Positions 18,374-26,482 of a stretch of DNA of 64,000 nt are shown here, in pieces. Below the pieces are notes generated by a model. That model did no database searches. It worked only from the letters and a program-made list of their open reading frames with translations, and was not told where the DNA came from. Position 1 is the first letter of the stretch. The number at the start of each line of letters is the position of its first letter. This DNA comes from an uncultured Desulfobacter sp. (GTDB lineage: Bacteria; Desulfobacterota; Desulfobacteria; Desulfobacterales; Desulfobacteraceae): assembly GCF_963664415.1 (NCBI RefSeq), contig NZ_OY761440.1:806001-870000 (forward strand), read 5' to 3'. The position numbers and the translations under genes were made by a program.

Positions 18374-18529
18374 TTAACTGCTGATAAATCCCAGGGCAGC
18401 CAGCACCAGCAATACTTCCCAGATAATAACCTGGGTAAAACTTCCAAAAAAATGGTATACGATGCCGCCGCCTACGATGGCAGGAACAGCAGTGTATATT
18501 AGAATCCCAAGTTTGCGTGGAATATCCAT
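18374..18529 (-). CDS. 51-residue membrane protein
   Basis: Begins MDIPRKLGIL behind a GAGGTG ribosome site about 8 bases upstream of the ATG and ends in LLVLAALGFISS. It holds two short hydrophobic helices (about 8-27 and 33-50) joined by YHFFGSF, so a two-helix hairpin in the inner membrane is likely. It is isolated between the thiolase and the AI-2E permease on the same strand. No family recognised. The good ribosome site and clean membrane topology support it as a real gene despite its size. Confidence 0.6.
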   Translation of the reverse strand: MDIPRKLGILIYTAVPAIVGGGIVYHFFGSFTQVIIWEVLLVLAALGFISS

Positions 18530-18646
18530 GGTTTTACACCTCTTTTTTCAATTCAATTTCAATCAGTTATACCGGCAATGTCAATACATTCGTTTATCAT
18601 TTTCAAGGTCCGAAGTAAAGAAGAACATGCCGGAAATTCCCGGAAC

Positions 18647-19933
18647 CTACCGCTCAATAATCATTGCCATGCCCATACCACCACCGATACACATGGAAAT
18701 TAGACCGGTATTGTAATCCTTTCTTTTCATCTGGTGAATCGCGGTGACCATCTGACGAGCCCCCGTGCAGCCGATGGGGTGCCCCAAAGAGATGCCGGAA
18801 CCCAATTCATTAGGTCTTTCCACATCAAGGTCCAATTCCCTCATGCAGCCGATGGCCTGGGCCGCAAAGGCTTCGTTCAGTTCGATCATCTCAATATCGG
18901 ATAATGCCATTCCGGTTTGCTTGAGCACTCGCTTCACCGCAGGCACAGGCCCAAGGCCCATGTACGCAGGATCAAGACCGCCGGATGCAAAGCCTTTGAC
19001 CTTTGCCAACACCTCAAGCCCAAGATCATCGGCACGCTGGGCCGTCATCATAAGTACAGCCGCAGCCCCATCGTTAATGCCCGAAGCATTTCCCGCAGTT
19101 ACAGTGCCGTCTTTTCTAAAGGCAGGGCGCAGTTTAGCCAATTTTTCCATACTGGTTTCCATGGGCCGCTCATCTTTATTGACCACAATTTCTCCTTTGC
19201 GGTTTTTAATGACGACAGGAACGATTTCCTGATCAAAGGTGCCGTCATGAACGGCCCCCAAAGCCCGGGTATGGCTTAAAAACGCAAGCTCATCCTGCTC
19301 TTGCCGTGTGATACCGTATTTTTCAACAATATTTTCTGCGGTCTGGCCCATGTGATAGCCATAAAAAATTTCATAGAGACCGTCATACACCATCAGATCA
19401 TGAACCGGACCCTCACCGGTAAGTTCCATGCGATGACCCCATCTGGCCTTGAGCAAAGCCATGGGTGCATTGCTCATGCTTTCCTGGCCCCCTGCAAGAA
19501 CCACCTCCGCCTGGCCTGCCATAATGGCTTGGGCACCCAAGGCAATAGCTTTCAGGCCGGACCCGCAGATCTTGTTAATGGTCATGGCCGGAGTCGTGCG
19601 ACTGATACCGGCACTGATCATAGCCTGGCGGGCGGTATTCTGACCCTGGCCGGCCTGAAGCACGTTGCCCATAATGACTTCATCCACATAGATGTCTGTC
19701 AGGTCATCGGCATAATCATATCCTGTCCCTTCAATGTCTATCATACCCTGATCTTTGAGGGTTACAGGGGAACAGTCATCATTGCCGGGATCCAGGGCCG
19801 GTTTAAGCCCGGCACGCTTTAATACGTCTTTCATGACATAGCTACCCAGCTCCACCACCGGCACCTTTTTCAATGATCCGCCAAAGGTCCCCACAGCTGT
19901 TCTAACACCGCTTACAATTACCACGTCTTGCAT
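18647..19933 (-). CDS. Acetyl-CoA C-acetyltransferase (thiolase) with an unusual insert
   Basis: Catalyses the reversible condensation of two acetyl-CoA, or thiolysis of acetoacetyl-CoA. The start chosen is the ATG at 19933, which has GGAGG about 5 bases upstream; an ATG 30 bases earlier has no such site. The nucleophile is Cys123 (NKICGSGLKA), with the general-base motifs NEAFAAQ and GHPIGCTGAR and the C-terminal MCIGGGMGMA. In ordinary thiolases the nucleophile is near residue 88-90; here about 34 extra residues (46-80, acidic, including NDDCSPVTLKDQG) sit before IYVDEVIMGNVL. The rest of the family fold looks intact. Confidence 0.92.
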   Translation of the reverse strand: MQDVVIVSGVRTAVGTFGGSLKKVPVVELGSYVMKDVLKRAGLKPALDPGNDDCSPVTLKDQGMIDIEGTGYDYADDLTDIYVDEVIMGNVLQAGQGQNTARQAMISAGISRTTPAMTINKICGSGLKAIALGAQAIMAGQAEVVLAGGQESMSNAPMALLKARWGHRMELTGEGPVHDLMVYDGLYEIFYGYHMGQTAENIVEKYGITRQEQDELAFLSHTRALGAVHDGTFDQEIVPVVIKNRKGEIVVNKDERPMETSMEKLAKLRPAFRKDGTVTAGNASGINDGAAAVLMMTAQRADDLGLEVLAKVKGFASGGLDPAYMGLGPVPAVKRVLKQTGMALSDIEMIELNEAFAAQAIGCMRELDLDVERPNELGSGISLGHPIGCTGARQMVTAIHQMKRKDYNTGLISMCIGGGMGMAMIIER

Positions 19934-20038
19934 ATCCGCCTCCACTTGGATTGATTTTTCCAAACCATTGGTTCAAGTCTCAACAATTTGGTTCAATTGC
20001 CATAGCAAAATGATTTGTAAAATACAAGGGAAACGCCG

Positions 20039-21367
20039 TCAGGTCTCTTTGGCGTTGTTTTTCAAATTCAGCCAGGCTTCCAGGCGTTGTTTTACGGTTT
20101 TCTCATAGCCTCTGACAGTGGGATGATAAAACCGTGTACCCTCAAGGGATTCGGGCAGATAGGACTGGGGGGCATACCCGTCTTTATAATCATGGGCATA
20201 TTTGTAGCCTTTGCCGTAGCCCATCTGTTTCATCAATCCGGTAGGCGCGTTGCGGATATGCATGGGCACCGGCAGGGTACCGTATTTTTTTACTGCCTCT
20301 TGAACTTCTCTTTGGGCTGCATACACGGCATTGCTTTTGGGCGCTGTGGCGAGGTAAACGGCGGCCTGATACAACGAGCCATCGCCTTCTGGACGGCCCA
20401 GACGCCTGAATGAAGTATCCGCATTCATGGCCATGGTCAATGCGCCCGGATCAGCAAGGCCGATATCTTCAGTGGCAAGACGGATCATCCGCCTTAATAT
20501 GTAAATGGGGTCATCCCCTGCTGCCAGCATCCGTTCAAGCCAGTACATGGCCCCATCCGGATCGCTGCCCCGCACACTCTTGATAAAGGCGGATATCAGA
20601 TTAAAGTGCTCTTCACCTGCCTTGTCATGGCGCAATAGCTCTTGAGCGACCATGGCCCTGATATCTTCTACATCCAGCGTTTTGGCTTCCCCACGGTTGA
20701 ATGCGCAGACTTCAAGGTTGGTCAGGGCAGCCCGTGCATCTCCATCCGATGCTGCGGAAATGTAATCAATGGCCGCCTTTGAAAAGCTATGAGAAGAGAG
20801 CCCAAGGCCTCTATCCTTATCAATTAAAGCCCGGTTCAAAATCTGAACAATGGCATCTTGGGGCAGGCTGTTTAGCGCAAAGACCCGGCACCTGGATACC
20901 AGGGCGGGATTGACTTCAAAAGAAGGATTTTCCGTTGTGGCACCGATCAGAGTGATTAATCCGTTTTCCACATGGAAAAGAAAGGCATCCTGCTGGGATT
21001 TATTAAACCGGTGGATCTCATCCACAAACAGCAGTGTCCGCCGGTTATAAAGCCGTCTTCTCTCCTTTGCGGCTTCAATGATCTGACGGACGTCCTTAAC
21101 ACCCGACAGCACCGCAGAAATTTTGACCCACTGATTTTTGGTCTGTTTGGCAATGACATTGGCCAGGGTAGTTTTACCGCACCCCGGAGGGCCCCAAAGA
21201 ATCATGGAAAAAGCCCGATCTTCGCCCACAGCACGTTCAAGCAAACATCCCTTTGCCGTTATGTGCTCCTGCCCCACAACATCTTCCAGCCGCCGGGGCC
21301 GCATACGGTCGGCCAAAGGCGCCGCCCCCGCCATCGTTTGATCGGCGGTGTGCTCAAAAAGGTCCAT
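20039..21367 (-). CDS. rarA: Replication-associated recombination protein RarA (MgsA)
   Basis: A 442-residue AAA+ ATPase of the clamp-loader clade acting at stalled replication forks. Visible features: RPRRLEDVVGQEH at the N-terminus, Walker A GPPGCGKTT, Walker B LLFVDEIHRFN, sensor-1 GATTENPSFE and the C-terminal MgsA tetramerisation region ending in RFYHPTVRGYEK. The start codon overlaps the der stop by one base (TAATG), so expression is coupled to der. Confidence 0.96.
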   Translation of the reverse strand: MDLFEHTADQTMAGAAPLADRMRPRRLEDVVGQEHITAKGCLLERAVGEDRAFSMILWGPPGCGKTTLANVIAKQTKNQWVKISAVLSGVKDVRQIIEAAKERRRLYNRRTLLFVDEIHRFNKSQQDAFLFHVENGLITLIGATTENPSFEVNPALVSRCRVFALNSLPQDAIVQILNRALIDKDRGLGLSSHSFSKAAIDYISAASDGDARAALTNLEVCAFNRGEAKTLDVEDIRAMVAQELLRHDKAGEEHFNLISAFIKSVRGSDPDGAMYWLERMLAAGDDPIYILRRMIRLATEDIGLADPGALTMAMNADTSFRRLGRPEGDGSLYQAAVYLATAPKSNAVYAAQREVQEAVKKYGTLPVPMHIRNAPTGLMKQMGYGKGYKYAHDYKDGYAPQSYLPESLEGTRFYHPTVRGYEKTVKQRLEAWLNLKNNAKET

Positions 21368-22836
21368 TACAATGCGTTCTTCTGATCCCGTTCGCGTTTT
21401 TTGCGACTCTGCTCTTTGCGTTGCTTATCCCGCTTTGTCATCACCTTTTTTTTCTTCTCCTGAATTCGCCGAAACTCCTTTGTGTTGCCGGAAAACTCAA
21501 TTTTACCGGTCTTTTCCCTGAAATAAAGTTTAACAGGTGTCAAGCTCAAGGGGATCATCTGGCGCAATTGGTTGACCAGATACCGCTTATAAGAAAAGTG
21601 TACGGCTTCGGGATAGTTGACAAAACAGACGAACGTGGGGGGTTTGACCGCCACCTGGGAGGCATAAAAAAACTTGAGGCGCCGGCCCTTGTGAAGGGAA
21701 GGTTCATCTCTGTATACAGCGTCCTCGATAATCCGGTTAACCATGCCGGTATTGATTCTATGACAATACTCCTTATAAACCCTTTCCACCTCGCCAAAAA
21801 CTTTGTGACAACGCTGACCAGTTTTGGCTGAAATGGTGATGGCAGGTGCATAAGCCAAAAACTTCGCTTTCTGGCGCAGCTCCTTGAGAAACGCCTGCTG
21901 TCCTTTTTCGGACTTGTCCACAAGATCCCATTTATTAAGCACAAAGATAGCCCCGCACCCCCGTTTTTCCGCATACCCTGCAATGGTGATGTCCTGATCC
22001 GTGATGCCTTCGGAACAGTCGATGAGAATTAACGCCACATCACAGTCTTCCATACTGTCCAGAGCTTTGAGAATGGAAAATTTTTCAAGTTTCTCCGTAA
22101 CCTTGCCTTTACGGCGGATGCCTGCGGTGTCTTTGAGGATAAATTCCCGGCCTTTCCGGTCCACGGATAATTCAATGGCATCCCGGGTGGTGCCGGCCTT
22201 ATCGTTGACCACCACTCGCTGTTCGCCGAAAAGCCGGTTGGCGAGGGATGATTTGCCCACGTTAGGCCGCCCGATAATGGCAATGCGGATAGGACCGTTA
22301 TCGTCATCATCCTCCTGTTCTTCCAATTCGGCAGGGGCATCGGGCAGCTGGGCCACCAAATCTGAAAGAAAATCCCCTACCCCCAGGCCGTGTTCGGCAG
22401 AGACCTTGTAAAACCGGTCCACACCCAGGGTGTAAAACTCTCCAAGCTCATCTTCTTGGCGGTGAAGGCTTTCAACCTTATTGATCAAATAAAAAACAGG
22501 CTTTTCGGTGCGGCGTAAAAGATCGGCAAGATCCCGGTCATAGGGAGAAAGTCCCGCCCGGCCATCCAGAATAAACACCAGGACATCAGCCTGTTCCACG
22601 GCCCGCAACAACTGTTCCTTGATCTGGGATGCAAAATAGTCATCATCCGCACTTAAAAAACCACCGGTATCAACCAGGGTAAACTGTTTATCCTCCCACT
22701 GTGTATCGGCATACTGCCGGTCCCGGGTTACACCGGGCATATCATCCACCAGGGCCTGGCGGGATTTTGTAATTCTGTTAAACAGTGTGGATTTCCCAAC
22801 ATTGGGGCGGCCCACAAGGGCCACAACCGGTTTCAT
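21367..22836 (-). CDS. der: Ribosome assembly GTPase Der (EngA)
   Basis: A 489-residue double GTPase needed for 50S ribosome maturation. Two complete G domains each carry GRPNVGKS (about residues 9-16 and 189-196), TR-D G2 segments, DTGG/DTAG G3 and NKVE/NKWD G4. A KH-like domain follows, and the C-terminal tail is very basic (KKKKVMTKRDKQRKE onward). The start follows a GGGAGA ribosome site. The leader upstream carries one copy of the extragenic palindrome family described at 22881. Confidence 0.97.
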   Translation of the reverse strand: MKPVVALVGRPNVGKSTLFNRITKSRQALVDDMPGVTRDRQYADTQWEDKQFTLVDTGGFLSADDDYFASQIKEQLLRAVEQADVLVFILDGRAGLSPYDRDLADLLRRTEKPVFYLINKVESLHRQEDELGEFYTLGVDRFYKVSAEHGLGVGDFLSDLVAQLPDAPAELEEQEDDDDNGPIRIAIIGRPNVGKSSLANRLFGEQRVVVNDKAGTTRDAIELSVDRKGREFILKDTAGIRRKGKVTEKLEKFSILKALDSMEDCDVALILIDCSEGITDQDITIAGYAEKRGCGAIFVLNKWDLVDKSEKGQQAFLKELRQKAKFLAYAPAITISAKTGQRCHKVFGEVERVYKEYCHRINTGMVNRIIEDAVYRDEPSLHKGRRLKFFYASQVAVKPPTFVCFVNYPEAVHFSYKRYLVNQLRQMIPLSLTPVKLYFREKTGKIEFSGNTKEFRRIQEKKKKVMTKRDKQRKEQSRKKRERDQKNAL

Positions 22837-22880
22837 ATTTATTTCTCCCAGACAAAAAAGGGGTTAAAAAATTCAAACAA

Positions 22881-22933
22881 CAGCCATGGGCCGACCTGGT
22901 CTATCAGCAACCAGGCTCGCCCCACAACAAAAC
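22881..22933. repeat. Extragenic palindrome family, copy 1
   Basis: About 53 bp beginning CAGCCATGGGCCGACCTGG and ending CCCCACAACAAAAC. It can form a hairpin with 11 of 13 arm pairs matched around a loop of about 9 nt. It lies in the leader of der, between der and the ATP-grasp gene. Related copies are at 40959, 46370, 52208 and 61636. Confidence 0.75.
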
Positions 22934-23065
22934 ATGAAAGTAGCATAGCAACTTATTGGTACTTTCATATAAAATTTTATCAACATTTAAGACACAATTA
23001 TATACCATAAAATTAAAAATCAATCTTGGATGTTGGCTTGCCTAAAAAGTTGATTTAATTTCAGA

Positions 23066-24007
23066 TTAATGTGCGAAATGAGAAAGGGCAAACGTAACCC
23101 GCTCTTCAATTGAATTTAATTCATGATGGTGTTTTTCAATCAATTTTAATCGGTGCAACAGTCCGGACTGGTTGGCAATCTGGATGTTCAGGCCGGGGCG
23201 GGCATTAAGCTCAAGAATCATTGGCCCCTTGTCCTCATCCAGAACAATGTCCACGCCCTGGTAAACAAGGCCGGTAAGTTCATAACACCGGGAGGAAAGT
23301 TCCAGCAGCTTTTCCCAGCAAGGAATTTGAATATCAGCGACCGGATGCCGGGTGTCCGGATGGTTCGTAATAATCATATCTTTCCAGACAGCCCTAAGCG
23401 TCCTGCCGGTTGAAAGATTGATTCCCGCACCAATGGCGCCCTGGTGCAAATTGGCTTTCCCATCCGACATTCGGGTGGGCAGGCGCACCATAGCCATGAC
23501 CGGAATACCGAAAAAAACAATAATACGAATATCAGGAACACCCAAATATGAAATAGATTCAAATATCTTATCCGGCTGTATCCGATATTCAATGATGGCT
23601 TCGTCGGGTTGCCCTCCCAGACTATACAGACCACTTAATATGTTCGAGATATGATATCTGAGTTCTTCTGTCTTAATGATAATGCCGTTTGCCTTCCAAT
23701 ACATGGTTTCATCATGGTCAGCAATCACGACGATTCCATTGCCGCCGCTTCCCCGGGCAGGCTTAACAACAAAGGCGGACTGGTTCTGAGTAATATCATC
23801 AATATCCTGAATCTGCCGCTCAATTTCTATGACGGCATACAGTTCGGGGACAGGAAGACCTGCTTCAACGGCAAGCTGTTTGGTCTTTAACTTATTATCA
23901 ACAATGGGATATTTATTCCGGGCATTGTATTTTAACGTATAGTTTGCGTTCCGGTTGTTTATACTCAACACCCCTTGTTGAGAAAGCTGTTTGAAAATAT
24001 TAAGCAT
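23066..24007 (-). CDS. ATP-grasp alpha-L-glutamate ligase-like protein (RimK-related)
   Basis: A 313-residue predicted ATP-dependent carboxylate-amine ligase. ATP-grasp features: nucleotide-binding loop KPARGSGGNGIVVI (about residues 82-95), NARPGLNIQ with the metal-binding Asn near the C-terminus, and an upstream DNKLKTKQLA segment. The family is related to RimK, which adds glutamates to ribosomal protein S6, but this branch travels with the two genes upstream (membrane transglutaminase-like protein and periplasmic retropepsin-like protein). That suggests it makes or attaches a small peptide or amino acid; the substrate is unknown. The start lies 3 bp after the upstream stop. Confidence 0.88.
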   Translation of the reverse strand: MLNIFKQLSQQGVLSINNRNANYTLKYNARNKYPIVDNKLKTKQLAVEAGLPVPELYAVIEIERQIQDIDDITQNQSAFVVKPARGSGGNGIVVIADHDETMYWKANGIIIKTEELRYHISNILSGLYSLGGQPDEAIIEYRIQPDKIFESISYLGVPDIRIIVFFGIPVMAMVRLPTRMSDGKANLHQGAIGAGINLSTGRTLRAVWKDMIITNHPDTRHPVADIQIPCWEKLLELSSRCYELTGLVYQGVDIVLDEDKGPMILELNARPGLNIQIANQSGLLHRLKLIEKHHHELNSIEERVTFALSHFAH

Positions 24008-24009
24008 TC

Positions 24010-25536
24010 TTATGATTTCCTGACAAATTCTTTGAAACGATAAAGCTCTATCAAACGGAAACCTGAATAACGCCCCAACAGCAGAGTGATGCCGAATAAA
24101 ACAAACAGCAGCTCCGGAAAGAAAAACATGATATGCTCAATGGTTTGATTTTTGATGACATAATAGGTGACAGCCGCGACGATTAAGGTCCCTATCCCTT
24201 GGCCTAATGCTTCTCCTGCACCTCTTTCATCCCATAGAATGGACATCCTTTCAATTGCCATTGTTAATACAACAATGGGAAAAAGAGAAACAGACAACCC
24301 AAGGGGAAGTCCCATATTATAGCTTACTATATTTAGGCCGGCGATGATGATGATGACGGCGATCAATATCGCCGATAGCCTTGGGACAACCAGCAGCTTT
24401 AACGTCTCCAGATAAAAACGTACGGTCAGGCCGATGGTAATCACCATGGAAAACAGGATCACTCCCCACAGAAGCTGTGTCTCTCTAAAGGACAGTGCAA
24501 TTAAAACAGGCATAAAAGTTCCGAATGTTTTAACCCCGATGATATTTCTAAAAATGACCACCAGCAGGGCCCCTAAAGGGATCAGCAGCATGATGCGGTA
24601 TACGAGCTGGTTCTGCATGGGCAGATTCAGCAAGGAAAATTTCAAAAAATTAGGAGAACTGAGTTTACTTTGAGCAATGGCGCTCTGGATGGCTTCTGTC
24701 TCATTTTTCAGGGCCGTGATCCTTATCTGCTGATTTGTTCCACCCCAGATTTTGAATATGGGCTCAGAGCCTCTCCACCATGCCATATAGCTTTCCGGTA
24801 AATCCACGCCTGAATTGTCGGGAAGATAGCTTTTCCACGTTCTCTTGTAATAGACTTCCAGCCAGTTGACCATTTTAACCTGCAGGAGTTCTTCTCTTAA
24901 ATCAAAACCGTGAACCAGCTGAGCCGGGATGCCTGCCAGTGCCAGCAATTGTATAGCAATTTCAATTTTTCTTGTTGAAGAAACGGTTTCATTTCCTAAA
25001 AGCAGCGCAACATTTTCATCGGTTTGAGGGCTATTCAGATGTTTGAACAAATTCCCAATCACGGTATCCAAATCTGCGGAATGTTTGTAAACATCACTCC
25101 ACAAGCTATTGGCAGCACTTAAATAGGGTCCCTCAAGAGATATCTCTGCTATATCAGACGGTCTTGATCTGCGCCGTTTTTTGTTGGTCGCCTTCTGAAC
25201 AAGTACCTGGTAATACAGGTGCTGCCTTCCTTTTGTTCTCCGGATAGACCAGACGGCCTTTCTGTTATCGTTCTCTTTTTCAGTAACCAAACCGTATTTT
25301 CCTGACAGAAAATGTTCTGAATTGATGGTAAAATTTTCAGACTCACCAGGTAAAAACAGGCTGGCTTTCAACGCTTTGTTTTCAGCATCAGCAGACAGCC
25401 GAATCTCGATGTCCCAAAAATTCGATGTTTTGTCAGGCATAATAGGAAAATTCAGGAAATAATATTTAAAAATAAACAGTCCTGCACCAAGGAATATCAA
25501 AGCGCTCGACAAAACGAATAAATGATTCTTTTTCAT
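24010..25536 (-). CDS. Inactive transglutaminase fused to seven transmembrane helices
   Basis: A 508-residue inner-membrane protein. One N-terminal helix (about 7-28) anchors a periplasmic domain (30-310) resembling transglutaminase/papain-like folds, with IAIQLLALAGIPAQLVHGFDLRE where active enzymes carry Cys and His. The expected Cys is not visible, hence inactive. From about 318 seven hydrophobic helices follow (MLLIPLGALLVVIF through LLFVLFGITLLLG). It is the middle gene of a conserved trio with the ATP-grasp ligase and the retropepsin-like gene. Known from genome comparisons as a linked set; the function is inferred to be handling or sensing of a peptide at the membrane. Confidence 0.85.
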   Translation of the reverse strand: MKKNHLFVLSSALIFLGAGLFIFKYYFLNFPIMPDKTSNFWDIEIRLSADAENKALKASLFLPGESENFTINSEHFLSGKYGLVTEKENDNRKAVWSIRRTKGRQHLYYQVLVQKATNKKRRRSRPSDIAEISLEGPYLSAANSLWSDVYKHSADLDTVIGNLFKHLNSPQTDENVALLLGNETVSSTRKIEIAIQLLALAGIPAQLVHGFDLREELLQVKMVNWLEVYYKRTWKSYLPDNSGVDLPESYMAWWRGSEPIFKIWGGTNQQIRITALKNETEAIQSAIAQSKLSSPNFLKFSLLNLPMQNQLVYRIMLLIPLGALLVVIFRNIIGVKTFGTFMPVLIALSFRETQLLWGVILFSMVITIGLTVRFYLETLKLLVVPRLSAILIAVIIIIAGLNIVSYNMGLPLGLSVSLFPIVVLTMAIERMSILWDERGAGEALGQGIGTLIVAAVTYYVIKNQTIEHIMFFFPELLFVLFGITLLLGRYSGFRLIELYRFKEFVRKS

Positions 25537-25559
25537 TGTTAGTACATTTTTGACTTGTA

Positions 25560-26084
25560 TTATTTATCTATTTCAATCGGCATCTTACACAACGGTTTTC
25601 TGGTAAATGTGGCAGATGGATCGACAATAAACGTATTTTTCAGATCTACCCTGCCGATCAGGACCTGGTAGTTGAAATTGGTTCTGTCCATCAAACTCAT
25701 TCTGATCTCTTTATAGACACCCCCTAAACAAATATCCATGTTGACCACAAGGCGCTCATCAAGTCCGCCTCCTTTGCGTTTGATTCTGACAGAATCGACT
25801 ACTTTCTTTTCAAGAAAAATATGCTTGGTTTTGGCCTTTTTTGAATAATCTCGAAGCTCAAAACTGACCCAAGTTTCATTATCCCGTTCGAATTTCTTAA
25901 CATTAAAAGCGTTTATTGCCGAACCCTTTGCTCCGGTATCCATTTTTGCCCGAATTTTCAAATTTCCGGGATACACTCTGATCATTTCCAGCCAACCGAT
26001 GATCTCCTTGCTGTCAGCGGGCATAGAAAACATTGATAAAAAAAATACGGAACAGATGGAGAGCACGATAGTCTTTTTTTTCAT
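25560..26084 (-). CDS. Periplasmic retropepsin-like aspartyl protease (RimB/PF05618 type)
   Basis: A 174-residue protein with a signal peptide (KKKTIVLSICSVFFLSMFS, cleavage near residue 25). The core motif AKMDTGAKGSAINA (about 47-60) carries the DTGA signature of retropepsin-fold proteases, with VLIGRVDLKN in the second half. Annotation pipelines often call this family ATP-dependent zinc protease, which the motifs do not support. First gene of the trio on the minus strand, with a GAGGG ribosome site. Probably cleaves the product or partner of the downstream ligase; that link is inferred from co-occurrence. Confidence 0.85.
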   Translation of the reverse strand: MKKKTIVLSICSVFFLSMFSMPADSKEIIGWLEMIRVYPGNLKIRAKMDTGAKGSAINAFNVKKFERDNETWVSFELRDYSKKAKTKHIFLEKKVVDSVRIKRKGGGLDERLVVNMDICLGGVYKEIRMSLMDRTNFNYQVLIGRVDLKNTFIVDPSATFTRKPLCKMPIEIDK

Positions 26085-26482
26085 CGATAGTTTCCCTCAA
26101 GATCGCAGAAGTCATAAAGGTGTTATGCAATTTAGGGGAATTCCCCTTTCCAATCTCAAACCGTATCCTTATACCTCCTATTTTTTCAGATTGCAAAAAA
26201 ACTCGACACAAAGATGCAGGATTGTACCCCATCGTTGCGGAAGTCATGTGGATTTTAGCTTCAATGCATCAAGCTTGCTGCTGTAGCAGACTACCGCCAA
26301 AGCTTTATAACGCCGAAAATAAAATCCACATGGCTTCCCCGAAGGGTAAAATTTTTTATGCAACGTTGGGGGTATGTAACAAATTAGTCTATATGGAGGC
26401 GTTTGATAAATTAGACAGGATCCGAAATAAAATTACCATCGAGCCTCTTCCTGGGCATCAACTTTAGGCATTGCGCAATGCC
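26085..26482. other. Gene-free interval with several palindromes
   Basis: Lies between the activator gene stop and the retropepsin gene start, both on the minus strand. It contains GGGGAATTCCCC near 26134, the 100-bp inverted-repeat element at 26239-26338 and, straddling the activator stop, a perfect 18-bp palindrome AGGCATTGCGCAATGCCT (26466-26483). No convincing coding frame. Confidence 0.5.
26239..26338. repeat. 100-bp element with 19-bp terminal inverted repeats
   Basis: Arm GGAAGTCATGTGGATTTTA (26239-26257) and the reverse complement of 26320-26338 match at 18 of 19 positions. The 62-bp interior has no coding potential. This form suits a miniature inverted-repeat transposable element, but I see no target-site duplication. 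Confidence 0.6.

Noticed and set aside
22997..23023. Possible sigma-70 promoter for der (TTGATT/TATAAT on the minus strand)
   Set aside because: The spacer is only 15 bp; plausible but too short to call.
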